From Phaeodactylibacter sp. (GTDB lineage: Bacteria > Bacteroidota > Bacteroidia > Chitinophagales > Saprospiraceae), in NCBI GenBank assembly GCA_024103175.1, contig JAGFJE010000227.1:1-58227 (forward strand): DNA of 58,227 bases, in the 5' to 3' direction. Every line of letters begins with the position of its first letter. The stretch's first letter is position 1. Below, piece by piece: positions 44,726 through 54,832 of this stretch. The notes under the pieces were generated by a model. It saw only the letters and a list, made by a program, of their open reading frames with translations. It was not told the DNA's origin and did not search any database. The position numbers and the translations under genes were made by a program.

Positions 44726-47700
44726 ATGAGCACCGAAAAACCCGTCGTTTTTCTGGCATTCGCCAACGAATACGAAGCCAACCGCCGCCTGGACAACGTC
44801 GTAAAGGAAAGAGAGCAGCTGGAGTCTATCCTCAATGAAGCCTACCGCAACGGCCTGTGCGACAAGCCGGTCGTCCGCCAGAACGTTTCCATCAAAACCT
44901 TCCTGGACATCCTCGGGAGCGATGAGTATAAAAACCGCATCGCCATCATCCACTACGGCGGCCACGCCGACGGCTACCAGTTGCTGCTGGAAGGGCTGGA
45001 CGGCAAAAGGCAGGTAGCTAAAGGCGACGGGCTGGTGAACATCCTGTCCAGAAGGGAGAACCAGGAAAACATGAAGCTGGTCTTCCTCAACGGCTGCTCC
45101 ACCGAGCGGCTGGCCAAGGCCCTGACCGGCCGCGGCGTGCCCATTGTCATCGGCACTTCCACCTCAATTAAAGATGAGCAGGCGCTCACGGTAGCCACTC
45201 GCTTTTATACCGGCCTGGCCAATGGCCTGACGATGGCCGGCGCATGGGCAGACGCCAAAAACGAAGTGGAATCGGTTACGGATGCGGCAGATACCGTCAG
45301 AGGCAGCGAAAAAAGCCGGGGCATCGTGATCCCGAAAGAAGAAACGGACAGCTTTCCCTGGGAAGAGTCATTCAGAGACAGCGCCGCCGAGGTGGATTTC
45401 AAAAACTGGAACCTGCCCGAAGTGTCAAAAAACCCGCTTTTTAACCTGCCTCCCCTGGAAAAGACACAGCTGCCGGCCAGCCCGTTCCTCTTTCTTAAAC
45501 CCTATGAAGCCCGGCATGCCGAGATCTTCTTCGGCCGCTCCAGTTATATCCGCGACCTCTGGCTGAAAGTCAACGAACGCAATGCTCCCTCCATTATTAT
45601 GCTGTACGGCGAATCGGGGGCCGGCAAATCTTCCCTCCTGGACGCCGGCCTGCGGCCCCGCCTGGAAGCCGCCAAAAATAAGGACGGCGGCAAGCGCTTT
45701 GAAATACGGTACAGGCGCCGGGACCACATCCAGGGATTAGTCCGGACATTCGCGGAAATGCTTTCCTTTCAGCCGGAAGAGGAAGTGGAAGAATTGACGG
45801 CAAGCGAAGAGCCGGAAGCGGACCCCAACCTGGAAAAACTTCAGAAGATCGAGGCCCTTGCAGAAGGGCTGGAAGAAGAAACGGCCAACACCTTTCGGTC
45901 CGTTATCAACCGCTATCGATCCATCCGGGCATACAGGCCCCGAAAGCAGAGCAGCCGGGGGTTATACCATGAAGAGGCCAACGGAAACCTTATACTCGAC
46001 AAAGAAGCCGGCAGCCGCCTGCGAAAAGCCTGGATAAAACTGGAAAAGGAAACGGGCCGCGAATTGATCATCATCCTCGACCAGGCCGAAGAGGCTATTA
46101 CGCAACCCAACCCCAGGATCGAAAATGAACTGGAAGGCCTGCTCAGGGTGCTCAAAGATATATTCGTGCGCCCCCCTGACGGTAAAGAGGATAAGGCCAG
46201 GGGAAAGATCATCCTGGGCTACAGAGAAGAGTTCAATGCCAAGATACTGGCCCGCAGCCAGGAGTATGAGTTGTCGCCCAGCACCGTATTCCTGGAACAA
46301 TTGAGAGGAAAGGATATCGAGGAGATATTTCGTGAATTGCCCAGGCTCAGGGGTATCAATTATTATAACCTCACCATTGAAAAAGGCCTTCCCGAAAAGA
46401 TCGCCAACGACCTGCTCAGAGGCAGGAGCGCGGTAGCCCCCGTTCTGCAGTTGTTGCTCACCAAGCTGTGGGACAATACGTATGACCCGGACAAAAACTC
46501 CGCCTACTTCAGCATCAGGGCTTACAGCGAGGCCCAGAGCGGCGGCAAAGAGATGGAAAAATACTTCCGGGAACAGATGGAAGCCGTCCGGAAATGGAAG
46601 CCGGAAGTGGTAGAATCGGGACTGGTGCTGGACGTCCTGCAGTTTCACGTCACCGAGTTGGGCACTTCCCGGCGGCGAAATTTCGAAACTGATATCCGCC
46701 CCCGCTACCAACACCTGGAAGAAGAGGAAGAATATGAGTATCCTCCGGGGTTTGTAGAGACGCTCGTCAAAAAGCTCAAGAGCCCTGAGATCTTCCTGCT
46801 CAATGACGATGGCCGCGGATATACCAGCCTGCCGCACGATACCCTGGCGCCGGTTGTCCGCAGGGAATACGACCGCTCGGATAAGCTCGGCCAGCGGTCG
46901 GCCCGCATCCTGGAGGTAAAGAAGCCCGACCTGGACAGAGCCCGGGAAGAGGAAGAATTGAGAAAGCTGCGCCTCAACGATAACGACCTGGATGTCGTCT
47001 GGAAAGGGAAAAAAGGCATGCGCGGCCTGAATGAACGGGAAAGAGCGCTCCTGGAGATCAGCCGGACAGAAAGGGAAAAACGCCTGCGCCAGCGGCGCGC
47101 CTGGGCCAAAGCGGGTATCGTAGGCGGGTTGTTCATCCTGGCCTTATCTATTCTGGCCGGGCTGCTTTCCGTCTCGGTGAACGAACAACTCAAAGAACAG
47201 GTGATCAGTAAAGCTTTGGATGCTTCTTTGATCGAACAGGACAAAACTACCGACAAGCTGGATAAAGCCATTCAGCTGGGCCAGTTCGCTTACAACAAAA
47301 GCCCCATACGGCGTATCGACGTGGTGAATAACCTCTACAACCTCTATGGCAAGGGCTCTGAGGGCGATCCCTATTCCGATACTGCTCCTGCAGCAGAGGA
47401 ATCCGGCCCATTGTCCATTACACTGAAGCCGGGAGGCAGGATCGACGCGCTGGATTATATTGCGCCCTTTGGCCCCTTCCTCGTCCAATACAGGGACAGC
47501 CTGGTAAAATACTGGCCAAAACCCGGAATCGAGCAAACGATCCGGCTGGCCAGTAACGAAGAGGGATTAAAGCGGGAAGTGAGGCTTTCTGCGGATGGCA
47601 AAAAGGTTGAAGCTATTTCCTATGATTACCGGGAGCCGAGGTACATTCTTAACGGGAAATTGGTGGAAGGGCTATGGATACCGGTTTACGCCTCCGTATC

Positions 47701-50700
47701 GACTTTCGAAAAAGATTTTCCCTATCTCGGATACTATGATTTCGTAACCGGGAAAGTATTCGATGAGTATGGCAGAAGCTATTCCAAAGAGGAATTCACG
47801 GAAGTAAACTATGAATCTCTAAACCAGGATGGCGAGTACTTCCTGAATTTAGAAATGCCATCGCAAGACGACTTACCTTACTATGCCCCGATCAGCGTGG
47901 ATACCCTTTTTTCTATTGTATTGATGAATGAAAGAAACGGGCTTCTGGATACGATAGCCTACGCAAAAGCCCGGAAGATAGACTGGTGGCGCGCAGTCAG
48001 CGGAAAACTCGATAATGTGAATCCCAGCGGCAGTAATTCTTTGCGGAAGACCAACCTGTCCCTGATCAGTTATAAAGATATCCGGTCATGGGATCCCGCC
48101 CGGTCGGAAAAGGGCCCAGGCAGCCTGGCCATCGATAATACCCTTTTGTATTTTCAGGCCATTGACGAAAACCGGTATCTGGCGGTGGATGGAAACCAGG
48201 AGCTGGTTATGCTGATCCCCAACGGAAGCCAGCTGGATACCGTTACCCTCCTGCGTGCCGAGGACGGCTTGCTGGATATCGCCATAAGCCCCAACCGCCG
48301 CTATATTTTTGCGATGACCAATAAATTGGCATTTATCTGTGATCTGTCCGGGGTGTTGTTATCCATTCATGCCCATGAAAACATTGCCGGGTATTCTTTT
48401 TCAGAGGACGGATACCATCTTCTGACCGTATCCGAAGATACGGTAAAGGTATTTGCCTGGCAATCCGGCAATGACAGTACTTCTTTGTCCGTCTATACCC
48501 CTGCGCAGGATACTACCCTGCCGCGCAACACCCGGATTGCAATGGCCCGCTTCCACGAAAACGAGGGCTATCTGGTTATCGGCCTGGAAAGCACAACGCC
48601 GGCGCCCAGGTTGGGAGGATTTTTCAACTGGCTGAAGAGCCTGTTGCCCGGTGGCAATAAGAAGCGCCAAAAAGTAGAACAACCCATAATGGCCCGGGTC
48701 GTATACTGGGATTATCAACGGGATAAAAACCCGGCGGTAACCTTTGAAGGCCCCAATGGCCGGCTGTTTGACGCCACTGTCAGCCGTGACGGCCAGTTTG
48801 CCGTCGCCCTGCAGGCAACCAAAGCGGCCATTATCCCCAAAAACAAAGGGATGCTTCCCGCCGATTCCCTGGTTGTAGAGGCCGCCGGCTTTAAAGGCCG
48901 GTTGAATGGCCGGAAGGCCTCGAAAGTCCGGCTTTCTCCCCGGGGCAGATACATTATCCGGCAATCACCCGAACTGGTCGAGGTTTTCACTCCGGATGGC
49001 AAAAAGGCCAACACCTATCAATTCAAGAGCGGATTCCAACCCGGGTTTAACGGACAACTCTTCAGCCCGGACGACCACTTTATGATCAGTGAGCAATCAG
49101 ATGAGGTTTTTTTCTGGAACCCCGACGACCGGGAGATCAGGGAATGGAGCGGCGCTTATGTACTCCCTCTCGATGAAAAACGAGATCATGAACTCACTAC
49201 TTTTATGGATGAGGTCCCCGGCGCCTCAGACAGGGCCAAGTGGTGGGCGTTGAGGGTGCTCCTGGCGTCTCTGATCTTTATCCTGGTCTATTATGCCGAC
49301 CTCATCATTGAGTCCATCCAGGAAAAGAAATACCTGGAGCCTGCCTTATACTTTGCCGGCTTTTCCGTATTCTCTCTTTACCTGGCTTTCCTGTGGATAG
49401 AAGGAGCCTACTATCCTGAGATCCGAAAGGGTGTTTTTTACAGTATCTTCTGGGCAATGCTGGCGCTGTTGTCCCTGGGTATCTACGGCTTTCGGAAAAA
49501 ACTAAAAACGCTCTGGGCCGGGCAGGCCGGCGCCACATTTTCGGAACAACTGAGATACTGGTTTTCACAGCTCCCCAAATACGGCGCCCTTTTTATTTTC
49601 ATAGCCGTAGGGCTTTTTGTCCTGGCCGGCGCCGTCATTTTCTTTCGAATAGAATACCCCGAAGGAGGCGAACGGAGGCTGCTCCTGGCCGGCCTGTTGA
49701 TCCCGCTGATCTTCGGCGGCCTGATCGGATATCCCATATACCGGCTCACCGGGGCATACCGGGCCGGCAATTTTTCCGCACTCTACCGTTGGCTGTTATT
49801 GCCGGCTGGCCTTATCATCCTGATCTTCTGGCTAATATACAGCGCCAATTTCGACGATGGCTACGGAGACGCTGTAGCCGCCTTACTCAGCCTGGTTTCC
49901 ATTCTGATCTTACTGTGGGCCATTTTCCGGCAATGCCGGGCCTATCTCATAAGCAGGCAATATGTTCCGTTTGCGGCTTTTGCCGTGCCCGTTGCCGCCA
50001 TTCTCCTTTTTTTAACAGTAAGCGCTGCCGACACCCACCTGGCCGTCTTTTTCACTCTCGCCCTGCCGACAGCCTTTATTTACGGGCGAAAGTACCGGCG
50101 TCAGGGCAACTACAAAGCGGCTTTCCTGCTCTTCAGCATTGTTATCTTCCTGGTGGCCGGCGTATTGGCCTGGGCGGAACTGGCCTTAATTAATGCCGTG
50201 CCAACAGGCCTGTTGTTGGCCGCAGCCCTGGCCCTCTTATTTATTGGGATGCGGAAGCAGCTGAAAAACAGGGCGGCCCGGCGGGCGGGCGGCAAGCCTG
50301 CCTGGCCCAACTGGCTGGCCATCGCAGGCCTCTGGGCGGCAGCGATATTCTCAACAGCAGCCTTTACCGGAGCGATGGTGGATTCCACCTATGCGCTCGA
50401 AGATGATTATGACGACTATATCTTCGAAGAAGATGCGTATTGGGAGGAAGAGGTGGATGCAGATAGCCTTGACGGCAACGTAGGCCTCATAAATGAACCT
50501 GGCCTGGAAGATTCGCTCTCTGATGAGGCAGTAAGCAGTGCCCTGGATAGCTTTCAGCATGAGGAAACGGATGCCGAACCTGCCCTACCTGCCGATGTCG
50601 ATTTCGGCGCCCCGGTACTCAACAACCGCCAGCAACTGATCGTCAGGCTTTTCGATCCGGACGCGGTCACCCGTGAGCGCGCCCTCACCGAACTGGAAAC

Positions 50701-50929
50701 CTACTGGACAGACGACCGCGCCCTTATCCCGGAACTCATTCAGTACAGTTCGGAAAACCCGGAAAAGGAGGAAGGCATCTTCGAAGCGCTGGGCTTGCTG
50801 GCCGCACAGTCGGACCAGATGCTGCAAACCAACCGCAGCCTGCTGGGGCCTTACCTGGAAAGGGTTGCCCAAATGGAATTGGGCGCCGGGGAACAAATAC
50901 AGGAGTTGCGGGACAGGATGGGGTATTGA
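44726..50929 (+). CDS. Giant CHAT protease - STAND NTPase - beta-propeller - multi-span membrane protein
   Basis: A 2067-residue protein. Residues 1-190 form a caspase-like CHAT domain with probable catalytic His80 (HYGGHAD) and Cys124 (LNGCST). Residues 255-720 are a STAND-type NTPase with Walker A GESGAGKSS (295-303), Walker B IIILDQAEE (Asp452) and a C-terminal LPHDTLAPVVRREY. One membrane span lies at 793-817. About 885-1470 is a WD40/propeller-like region with repeated (L)SPxGRYI-type strands. Around 1505-1890 are about 12 more spans. An acidic segment and a HEAT-like C-terminus follow (about 1970-2067). CHAT-STAND proteins are seen as stress- or infection-sensing enzymes. Membrane anchoring by a 12-span block is unusual. 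Monocistronic; function inferred. Confidence 0.82.
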   Translation: MSTEKPVVFLAFANEYEANRRLDNVVKEREQLESILNEAYRNGLCDKPVVRQNVSIKTFLDILGSDEYKNRIAIIHYGGHADGYQLLLEGLDGKRQVAKGDGLVNILSRRENQENMKLVFLNGCSTERLAKALTGRGVPIVIGTSTSIKDEQALTVATRFYTGLANGLTMAGAWADAKNEVESVTDAADTVRGSEKSRGIVIPKEETDSFPWEESFRDSAAEVDFKNWNLPEVSKNPLFNLPPLEKTQLPASPFLFLKPYEARHAEIFFGRSSYIRDLWLKVNERNAPSIIMLYGESGAGKSSLLDAGLRPRLEAAKNKDGGKRFEIRYRRRDHIQGLVRTFAEMLSFQPEEEVEELTASEEPEADPNLEKLQKIEALAEGLEEETANTFRSVINRYRSIRAYRPRKQSSRGLYHEEANGNLILDKEAGSRLRKAWIKLEKETGRELIIILDQAEEAITQPNPRIENELEGLLRVLKDIFVRPPDGKEDKARGKIILGYREEFNAKILARSQEYELSPSTVFLEQLRGKDIEEIFRELPRLRGINYYNLTIEKGLPEKIANDLLRGRSAVAPVLQLLLTKLWDNTYDPDKNSAYFSIRAYSEAQSGGKEMEKYFREQMEAVRKWKPEVVESGLVLDVLQFHVTELGTSRRRNFETDIRPRYQHLEEEEEYEYPPGFVETLVKKLKSPEIFLLNDDGRGYTSLPHDTLAPVVRREYDRSDKLGQRSARILEVKKPDLDRAREEEELRKLRLNDNDLDVVWKGKKGMRGLNERERALLEISRTEREKRLRQRRAWAKAGIVGGLFILALSILAGLLSVSVNEQLKEQVISKALDASLIEQDKTTDKLDKAIQLGQFAYNKSPIRRIDVVNNLYNLYGKGSEGDPYSDTAPAAEESGPLSITLKPGGRIDALDYIAPFGPFLVQYRDSLVKYWPKPGIEQTIRLASNEEGLKREVRLSADGKKVEAISYDYREPRYILNGKLVEGLWIPVYASVSTFEKDFPYLGYYDFVTGKVFDEYGRSYSKEEFTEVNYESLNQDGEYFLNLEMPSQDDLPYYAPISVDTLFSIVLMNERNGLLDTIAYAKARKIDWWRAVSGKLDNVNPSGSNSLRKTNLSLISYKDIRSWDPARSEKGPGSLAIDNTLLYFQAIDENRYLAVDGNQELVMLIPNGSQLDTVTLLRAEDGLLDIAISPNRRYIFAMTNKLAFICDLSGVLLSIHAHENIAGYSFSEDGYHLLTVSEDTVKVFAWQSGNDSTSLSVYTPAQDTTLPRNTRIAMARFHENEGYLVIGLESTTPAPRLGGFFNWLKSLLPGGNKKRQKVEQPIMARVVYWDYQRDKNPAVTFEGPNGRLFDATVSRDGQFAVALQATKAAIIPKNKGMLPADSLVVEAAGFKGRLNGRKASKVRLSPRGRYIIRQSPELVEVFTPDGKKANTYQFKSGFQPGFNGQLFSPDDHFMISEQSDEVFFWNPDDREIREWSGAYVLPLDEKRDHELTTFMDEVPGASDRAKWWALRVLLASLIFILVYYADLIIESIQEKKYLEPALYFAGFSVFSLYLAFLWIEGAYYPEIRKGVFYSIFWAMLALLSLGIYGFRKKLKTLWAGQAGATFSEQLRYWFSQLPKYGALFIFIAVGLFVLAGAVIFFRIEYPEGGERRLLLAGLLIPLIFGGLIGYPIYRLTGAYRAGNFSALYRWLLLPAGLIILIFWLIYSANFDDGYGDAVAALLSLVSILILLWAIFRQCRAYLISRQYVPFAAFAVPVAAILLFLTVSAADTHLAVFFTLALPTAFIYGRKYRRQGNYKAAFLLFSIVIFLVAGVLAWAELALINAVPTGLLLAAALALLFIGMRKQLKNRAARRAGGKPAWPNWLAIAGLWAAAIFSTAAFTGAMVDSTYALEDDYDDYIFEEDAYWEEEVDADSLDGNVGLINEPGLEDSLSDEAVSSALDSFQHEETDAEPALPADVDFGAPVLNNRQQLIVRLFDPDAVTRERALTELETYWTDDRALIPELIQYSSENPEKEEGIFEALGLLAAQSDQMLQTNRSLLGPYLERVAQMELGAGEQIQELRDRMGY

Positions 50930-51107
50930 AGAAGCTTAGTGCCCGGGACTGTTCGCGGTTCGCGGTTCGGTGTTCGCGGGGGGCCTCGGGCAGGCGAACG
51001 CCAAACCGCCGAATACCGCCCTTCTGTTCATTAGGGTAAAAACTGCTGAAGTTGGGGCATACCCGTCGAACTTGGGTTAGGAACGTTCAAAACCCCGAAC
51101 CATCGAT

Positions 51108-52676
51108 TCATTTCCTTAATACCCTGCCTGCCCTCCTCACCAACTGCCCTTCCCTGAAGGCCACCTTCCCGTTGACGGCCACCCATTCCATCCCTTCCGC
51201 CAGCCGGTGCGGTTCGCTGAAGGTAGCCCGGGCCTTCACTTTTCGGGGGTCGAATACCACCAGGTCGGCCTGATATCCTTCTTTTAATACGCCCCTACCC
51301 TTCAGGCCGAGGGTTTCCGCCGGGAGGCTCGTCATCTTGCGCACCGCTTCCGCCAGAGAGAACCGCTGTTCTTCCCGCACATACTGCTCAATTATTTTGG
51401 GAAAGCTGCCGTAGCCCCGCGGGTGGCGCATGGTGGGGCTGCCGTCCGAGCAGATCATCACGTGGGGGGCCTCCAGCAGCCGGCCCTGCAGGGCTTCGTC
51501 CATAACAAAGTAGGCGCCGGAGGCGCCGCCCGGGCCGATGTCGAGCAAGACTTCCTCGAAGGGCCGGCCCTGTTCGGCCGCCACCTGGGCCAGGGTTTTG
51601 CCGGCATAGGGTTCGGTTCCGAATAGCGTAGCCTCGGGCCCGTTTCGGGACTGGATCTTCTGTCGAAGGAATTCCAGCAGTTCTTCCCGCCTTTCCCGCT
51701 TCACCTGCCCGTAATCATTCGGCGGCTTGGCCCACTGAGGGAAAACGATGCCGATGCCGGTGTAGCTGGCGGTATAGGGGTAGATGTCGGCGGTGACAGA
51801 ATAATTGCTGTTGTTACGGGCGCTGTCCAGCAGGCCGAGGATCTCCTCCGCCCGTTCTTCCCCCTTGCCGTACACCACTTTCAGGTGAGAAACCTGAACA
51901 TTACAGTACTGCCCCTGCCGGAGCAGTTCCCGCAGGGAAGCTTCGATGGCGCCGTTGTCCTCGTTTCGGACGTGGCTCATAATGAGGCCTCCCTTCTCCC
52001 CCACCACCCTGGCCAGGGCCGCCAGTTCTTCATCGCCGGCGTAAATGCCGGGCGTGTATTCCAGGCCGGTAGTCATGCCGAAGCATCCGGCGTCCAGCGC
52101 ATCGGTGAGCAAGGTTTGCATCCGGGCCATTTCCTCCGGTTCCGGCTGCGGTTTGTAGCCGGCCCCGCTCAGCTGCCGCAGCGTGCCATGCCCGGCGAAC
52201 ATAGCGATATTCACACCAGGCCCGACGCTGTCCACCTTTTCCATCCAGGGCCGGATGTCCTCGTATTCCGGGCTGCCGCCGTCCTGCCCCAGGCAGATGG
52301 TGGTGACGCCCATAGCCAGGAAGTTCTCAAAGGCGGGCGTTTCCAGCGGGTCGCCGTGGGCGTGGGTATCGATGAAGCCGGGGGCGACGTATTTTCCGGT
52401 AGCGTCGATCACCTGCTCAACGGCGATGGCAGAAGCGTCTACTTCGCCGATGAACAGGATGGAGTCGTTGCGGATGAGGATGTCTGCCCGGTAGGCAACG
52501 GAGTCTTGCCCGTCCAGGACCCGGCCGCCGCGAACGAGCGTATCGTACTGGCTGCCCCGGGTTTGGAGAAGTTCCTGAAAGGGCGTCGGGGAAGTACAGC
52601 CTGCCAGGAAGAAGAGGGGCCAAAAAGAGAAAAGAACCCCGTACCTGAGCCTGCCTGGTGTATTGCTTTTATTCAT
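51108..52676 (-). CDS. N-acyl-D-amino-acid deacylase family amidohydrolase, lipoprotein
   Basis: A 522-residue exported metal-dependent hydrolase of the D-aminoacylase/dihydroorotase-like amidohydrolase superfamily. The signal ends at the lipobox FLAGC (Cys near 27). Family motifs: VRGGRVLDG, DATGKYVAPGFIDTHAHGD (metal-binding HxH), FGMTTGLEYTPG, GGLIMSHVRNED, VQVSHLKV and a C-terminal RGVLKEGYQADLVVFDP. It probably releases D-amino acids or hydrolyses cyclic amides or peptides in the periplasm; the exact substrate is unknown. Convergent with the CHAT-STAND gene. Confidence 0.88.
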   Translation of the reverse strand: MNKSNTPGRLRYGVLFSFWPLFFLAGCTSPTPFQELLQTRGSQYDTLVRGGRVLDGQDSVAYRADILIRNDSILFIGEVDASAIAVEQVIDATGKYVAPGFIDTHAHGDPLETPAFENFLAMGVTTICLGQDGGSPEYEDIRPWMEKVDSVGPGVNIAMFAGHGTLRQLSGAGYKPQPEPEEMARMQTLLTDALDAGCFGMTTGLEYTPGIYAGDEELAALARVVGEKGGLIMSHVRNEDNGAIEASLRELLRQGQYCNVQVSHLKVVYGKGEERAEEILGLLDSARNNSNYSVTADIYPYTASYTGIGIVFPQWAKPPNDYGQVKRERREELLEFLRQKIQSRNGPEATLFGTEPYAGKTLAQVAAEQGRPFEEVLLDIGPGGASGAYFVMDEALQGRLLEAPHVMICSDGSPTMRHPRGYGSFPKIIEQYVREEQRFSLAEAVRKMTSLPAETLGLKGRGVLKEGYQADLVVFDPRKVKARATFSEPHRLAEGMEWVAVNGKVAFREGQLVRRAGRVLRK

Positions 52677-52838
52677 GCCTTACTTTTTAATTGAACAAAA
52701 TAAGCTCATTTCAAGCTCAACAGCCCCGATTTTGGGATAAATGTGCAAGGATTTGAAAGATTTGTCCTGGCCGCATAAGGATTTTAACCCGATCTTAGAA
52801 GCGAAGAAGCTATTCATAAACATCTAAAATTCAAAACC

Positions 52839-54521
52839 ATGAAAACATTTTTCCTTTTTCTGTCTCTCTTTATTTTTCTATTTACCGGGCTGCATGCCCA
52901 GGATGTGCCTGCGGCCGCTTTGCTGGAGGAAGATTTCGAGAACGGCATTCCTGATGACTGGACAGCCGAATGGCCATGGGAACACGGAAATTCCGGATCA
53001 CTTGCCACCAACTCTTTCTTCAACAACTTTCCCGTCCCTAGCCACAGCCAGTTTCCGGGGATCAATGACGACAGGCAGTCCGAAAGTACCCAATCCGACG
53101 CCATGCTCATCACGCCGATGATCCACCTGGCACAGGCGGTAGAGCCCGTAGTGCTTACATTCGATGCGTACTACCCCAACCTGGATTTTTACGGCGATGA
53201 AAAGGCCTCCGTGCTCATCAGCACCGACGGCATGCAAAGTTGGGAGGAGCTGTACCGGTTGGATGATGTGGCCTACAGCGTTGGAAAGTGGGAAAGGCAT
53301 GGTGTTCAGATCGGAGAAGATTTCCTGGGACACAGTGTGCACCTGGCCTTCCATTACAGCGACGACAACGGCCACAACACCGGCCTGGCCATTGACAATG
53401 TAACAGTCGAGGCCGCTCCCCCGTACATGGCGCTGGCCCATTTGCGCCGGCTCTACAAATACCCAACTGTATCCGCCAGCCAGTACCGGCCTTTTGAGTG
53501 GGAAGTCAAAATAAACAACCTCGGCTTATCCAACCTGAATGGTGTAACTTTAAGAAAGATACTGTTCATTGACGGCAATAACACTGGAAGTACGACAGAT
53601 ACGCTACCTTCCGTTGCCTCCGGTTCCATTCTCACGGACACGGCCCGCATTTTCCCGGAACTTACCGGCAGTTACCGCCTGTTTCTGATCCTGTCGGAAG
53701 AAAACATTGAAGGCAACCTGTTCAGCACCAATACCACCTTTGCCTACTCCGATTCCGAACTGGCACAGGATGACGGAAGCCGGGAATCCAGCCTGGGTTT
53801 CGGGTTCGGAGACCCCAGTTGGTATGGCTACTACGCCACAGTATTCCAGTTGGATGCTCCTGACACCCTTATCGGGATCTCGGTTGGCATTGCCTCCGGT
53901 TCAGACCCTTCCGGAAGCATAAATTTCATCATCAACACCTTTGATGAATCAGGGTTGCCCACGATTGAACAATACCATTCGGAAGTGGTAGAGCTCAATA
54001 ATACGCTGGGCTGGCAATATCATGAGCTCCCCGAGCCGATGCCGCTCGACATCCGCCACTACCTCTTTGCCGCCGGGCAGGACACCCTTCAGGGAGTCAT
54101 CGGGTTCAACTTTGACTACCAGCCCGGAGACGGCAATTTCTGGCTCATCTCGCCGGTGGCCGGCGGCGGGTATCCCTGGACCCACAGTTACCGCCACCCT
54201 TACCGCCTGATGATCCGGCCTCATTTTCAGGTTCCTGCCCCAATAGTAGGAACGAAGGAACCTTTGCAGGAAAGCCCGGCATCGGCCCGCATCTGGCCCA
54301 ACCCGGCGAGCCATTGGGTAAATGTAGAGATCGCAGACACCTCGGGCCCTTCTGTAGTTCTGAGGGTACTGGGAGCAGACGGAAAGCTGTGGACGGAGCG
54401 GCGCCTGCCTCCTGATAAGCGCATGATGTTGAACATTGAAAACCTTCCGGCAGGGGTGTATATCGTGGAATTTCTGTCTCCGGATGGAGCCCGGCAGGTG
54501 AGGAAATTAATGAAGCAGTGA
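52839..54521 (+). CDS. Secreted protein with type IX secretion sorting domain and choice-of-anchor-type N-domain
   Basis: A 560-residue exported protein. The signal peptide (about 1-21) ends in GLHAQ. An adhesin-like lectin or 'choice-of-anchor J' beta-sandwich occupies about 25-195 (EEDFENGIPDDWT, DAMLITPMIHLAQAVEPVVLTFDAYY, LAFHYSDDNGHNTGLAIDNVTV). A middle beta domain follows. The C-terminal 75 residues are a typical T9SS type A sorting domain (RIWPNPASHWVNVEI, LPAGVYIVEFLSPDG). It should be secreted or attached to the surface by the Por/Gld system, which implies that the organism has a T9SS. Function is probably adhesion or binding. Confidence 0.86.
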   Translation: MKTFFLFLSLFIFLFTGLHAQDVPAAALLEEDFENGIPDDWTAEWPWEHGNSGSLATNSFFNNFPVPSHSQFPGINDDRQSESTQSDAMLITPMIHLAQAVEPVVLTFDAYYPNLDFYGDEKASVLISTDGMQSWEELYRLDDVAYSVGKWERHGVQIGEDFLGHSVHLAFHYSDDNGHNTGLAIDNVTVEAAPPYMALAHLRRLYKYPTVSASQYRPFEWEVKINNLGLSNLNGVTLRKILFIDGNNTGSTTDTLPSVASGSILTDTARIFPELTGSYRLFLILSEENIEGNLFSTNTTFAYSDSELAQDDGSRESSLGFGFGDPSWYGYYATVFQLDAPDTLIGISVGIASGSDPSGSINFIINTFDESGLPTIEQYHSEVVELNNTLGWQYHELPEPMPLDIRHYLFAAGQDTLQGVIGFNFDYQPGDGNFWLISPVAGGGYPWTHSYRHPYRLMIRPHFQVPAPIVGTKEPLQESPASARIWPNPASHWVNVEIADTSGPSVVLRVLGADGKLWTERRLPPDKRMMLNIENLPAGVYIVEFLSPDGARQVRKLMKQ

Positions 54522-54549
54522 ATTCGGGGCTGCAAATATCAACATCATA

Positions 54550-54819
54550 AATAATTCTACTTTGTTAACTTAAATTTTAGCCGCGTAGCGGCGAAAGATA
54601 TTTGCCAGGGGCGTCAGCCCTGTGGAGTAGTTTTCAAATTCCACAGAGTCAGCCCCTGGTAAATGATTGAGGGGGCATTTAGCTCCGTAGGAGCGACAGG
54701 CTCTCTGTCGCTCCTACGGAGCTTATTTCCCCGTGCCCCCTAACCCGGAGCTAACGCTCCGGGCTATGGACTACCGCCGCTACGCGGCTTTATTTTAAGT
54801 TAACAAAGTAGTAATAATT
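54550..54819. mobile_element. MITE-like nested palindromic element with long terminal inverted repeats
   Basis: About 260 bases with no open frame. Near-perfect ~40-bp terminal inverted repeats lie at about 54554-54593 (CTACTTTGTTAACTTAAA..AGCCGCGTAGCGGCG) and 54774-54811. The interior has stacked hairpins: CCAGGGGC 54605-54612 with GCCCCTGG 54652-54659; AGGGGGCA 54670-54677 with TGCCCCCT 54734-54741; a perfect 19-bp stem 54681-54699/54705-54723 with a 5-base loop; and CCCGGAGC-TAAC-GCTCCGGG 54744-54763. The 7-mer AATAATT flanks both ends (54550-54556 and 54813-54819), a possible target duplication. It abuts a truncated nucleotidyltransferase gene. Confidence 0.8.
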
Positions 54820-54832
54820 AGTAAGCAGGAAA

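Noticed and set aside
54605..54763. Set of rho-independent terminators or a small RNA gene
   Set aside because: The stems are nested inside long terminal inverted repeats and lack T-runs, which fits a mobile palindromic element better.
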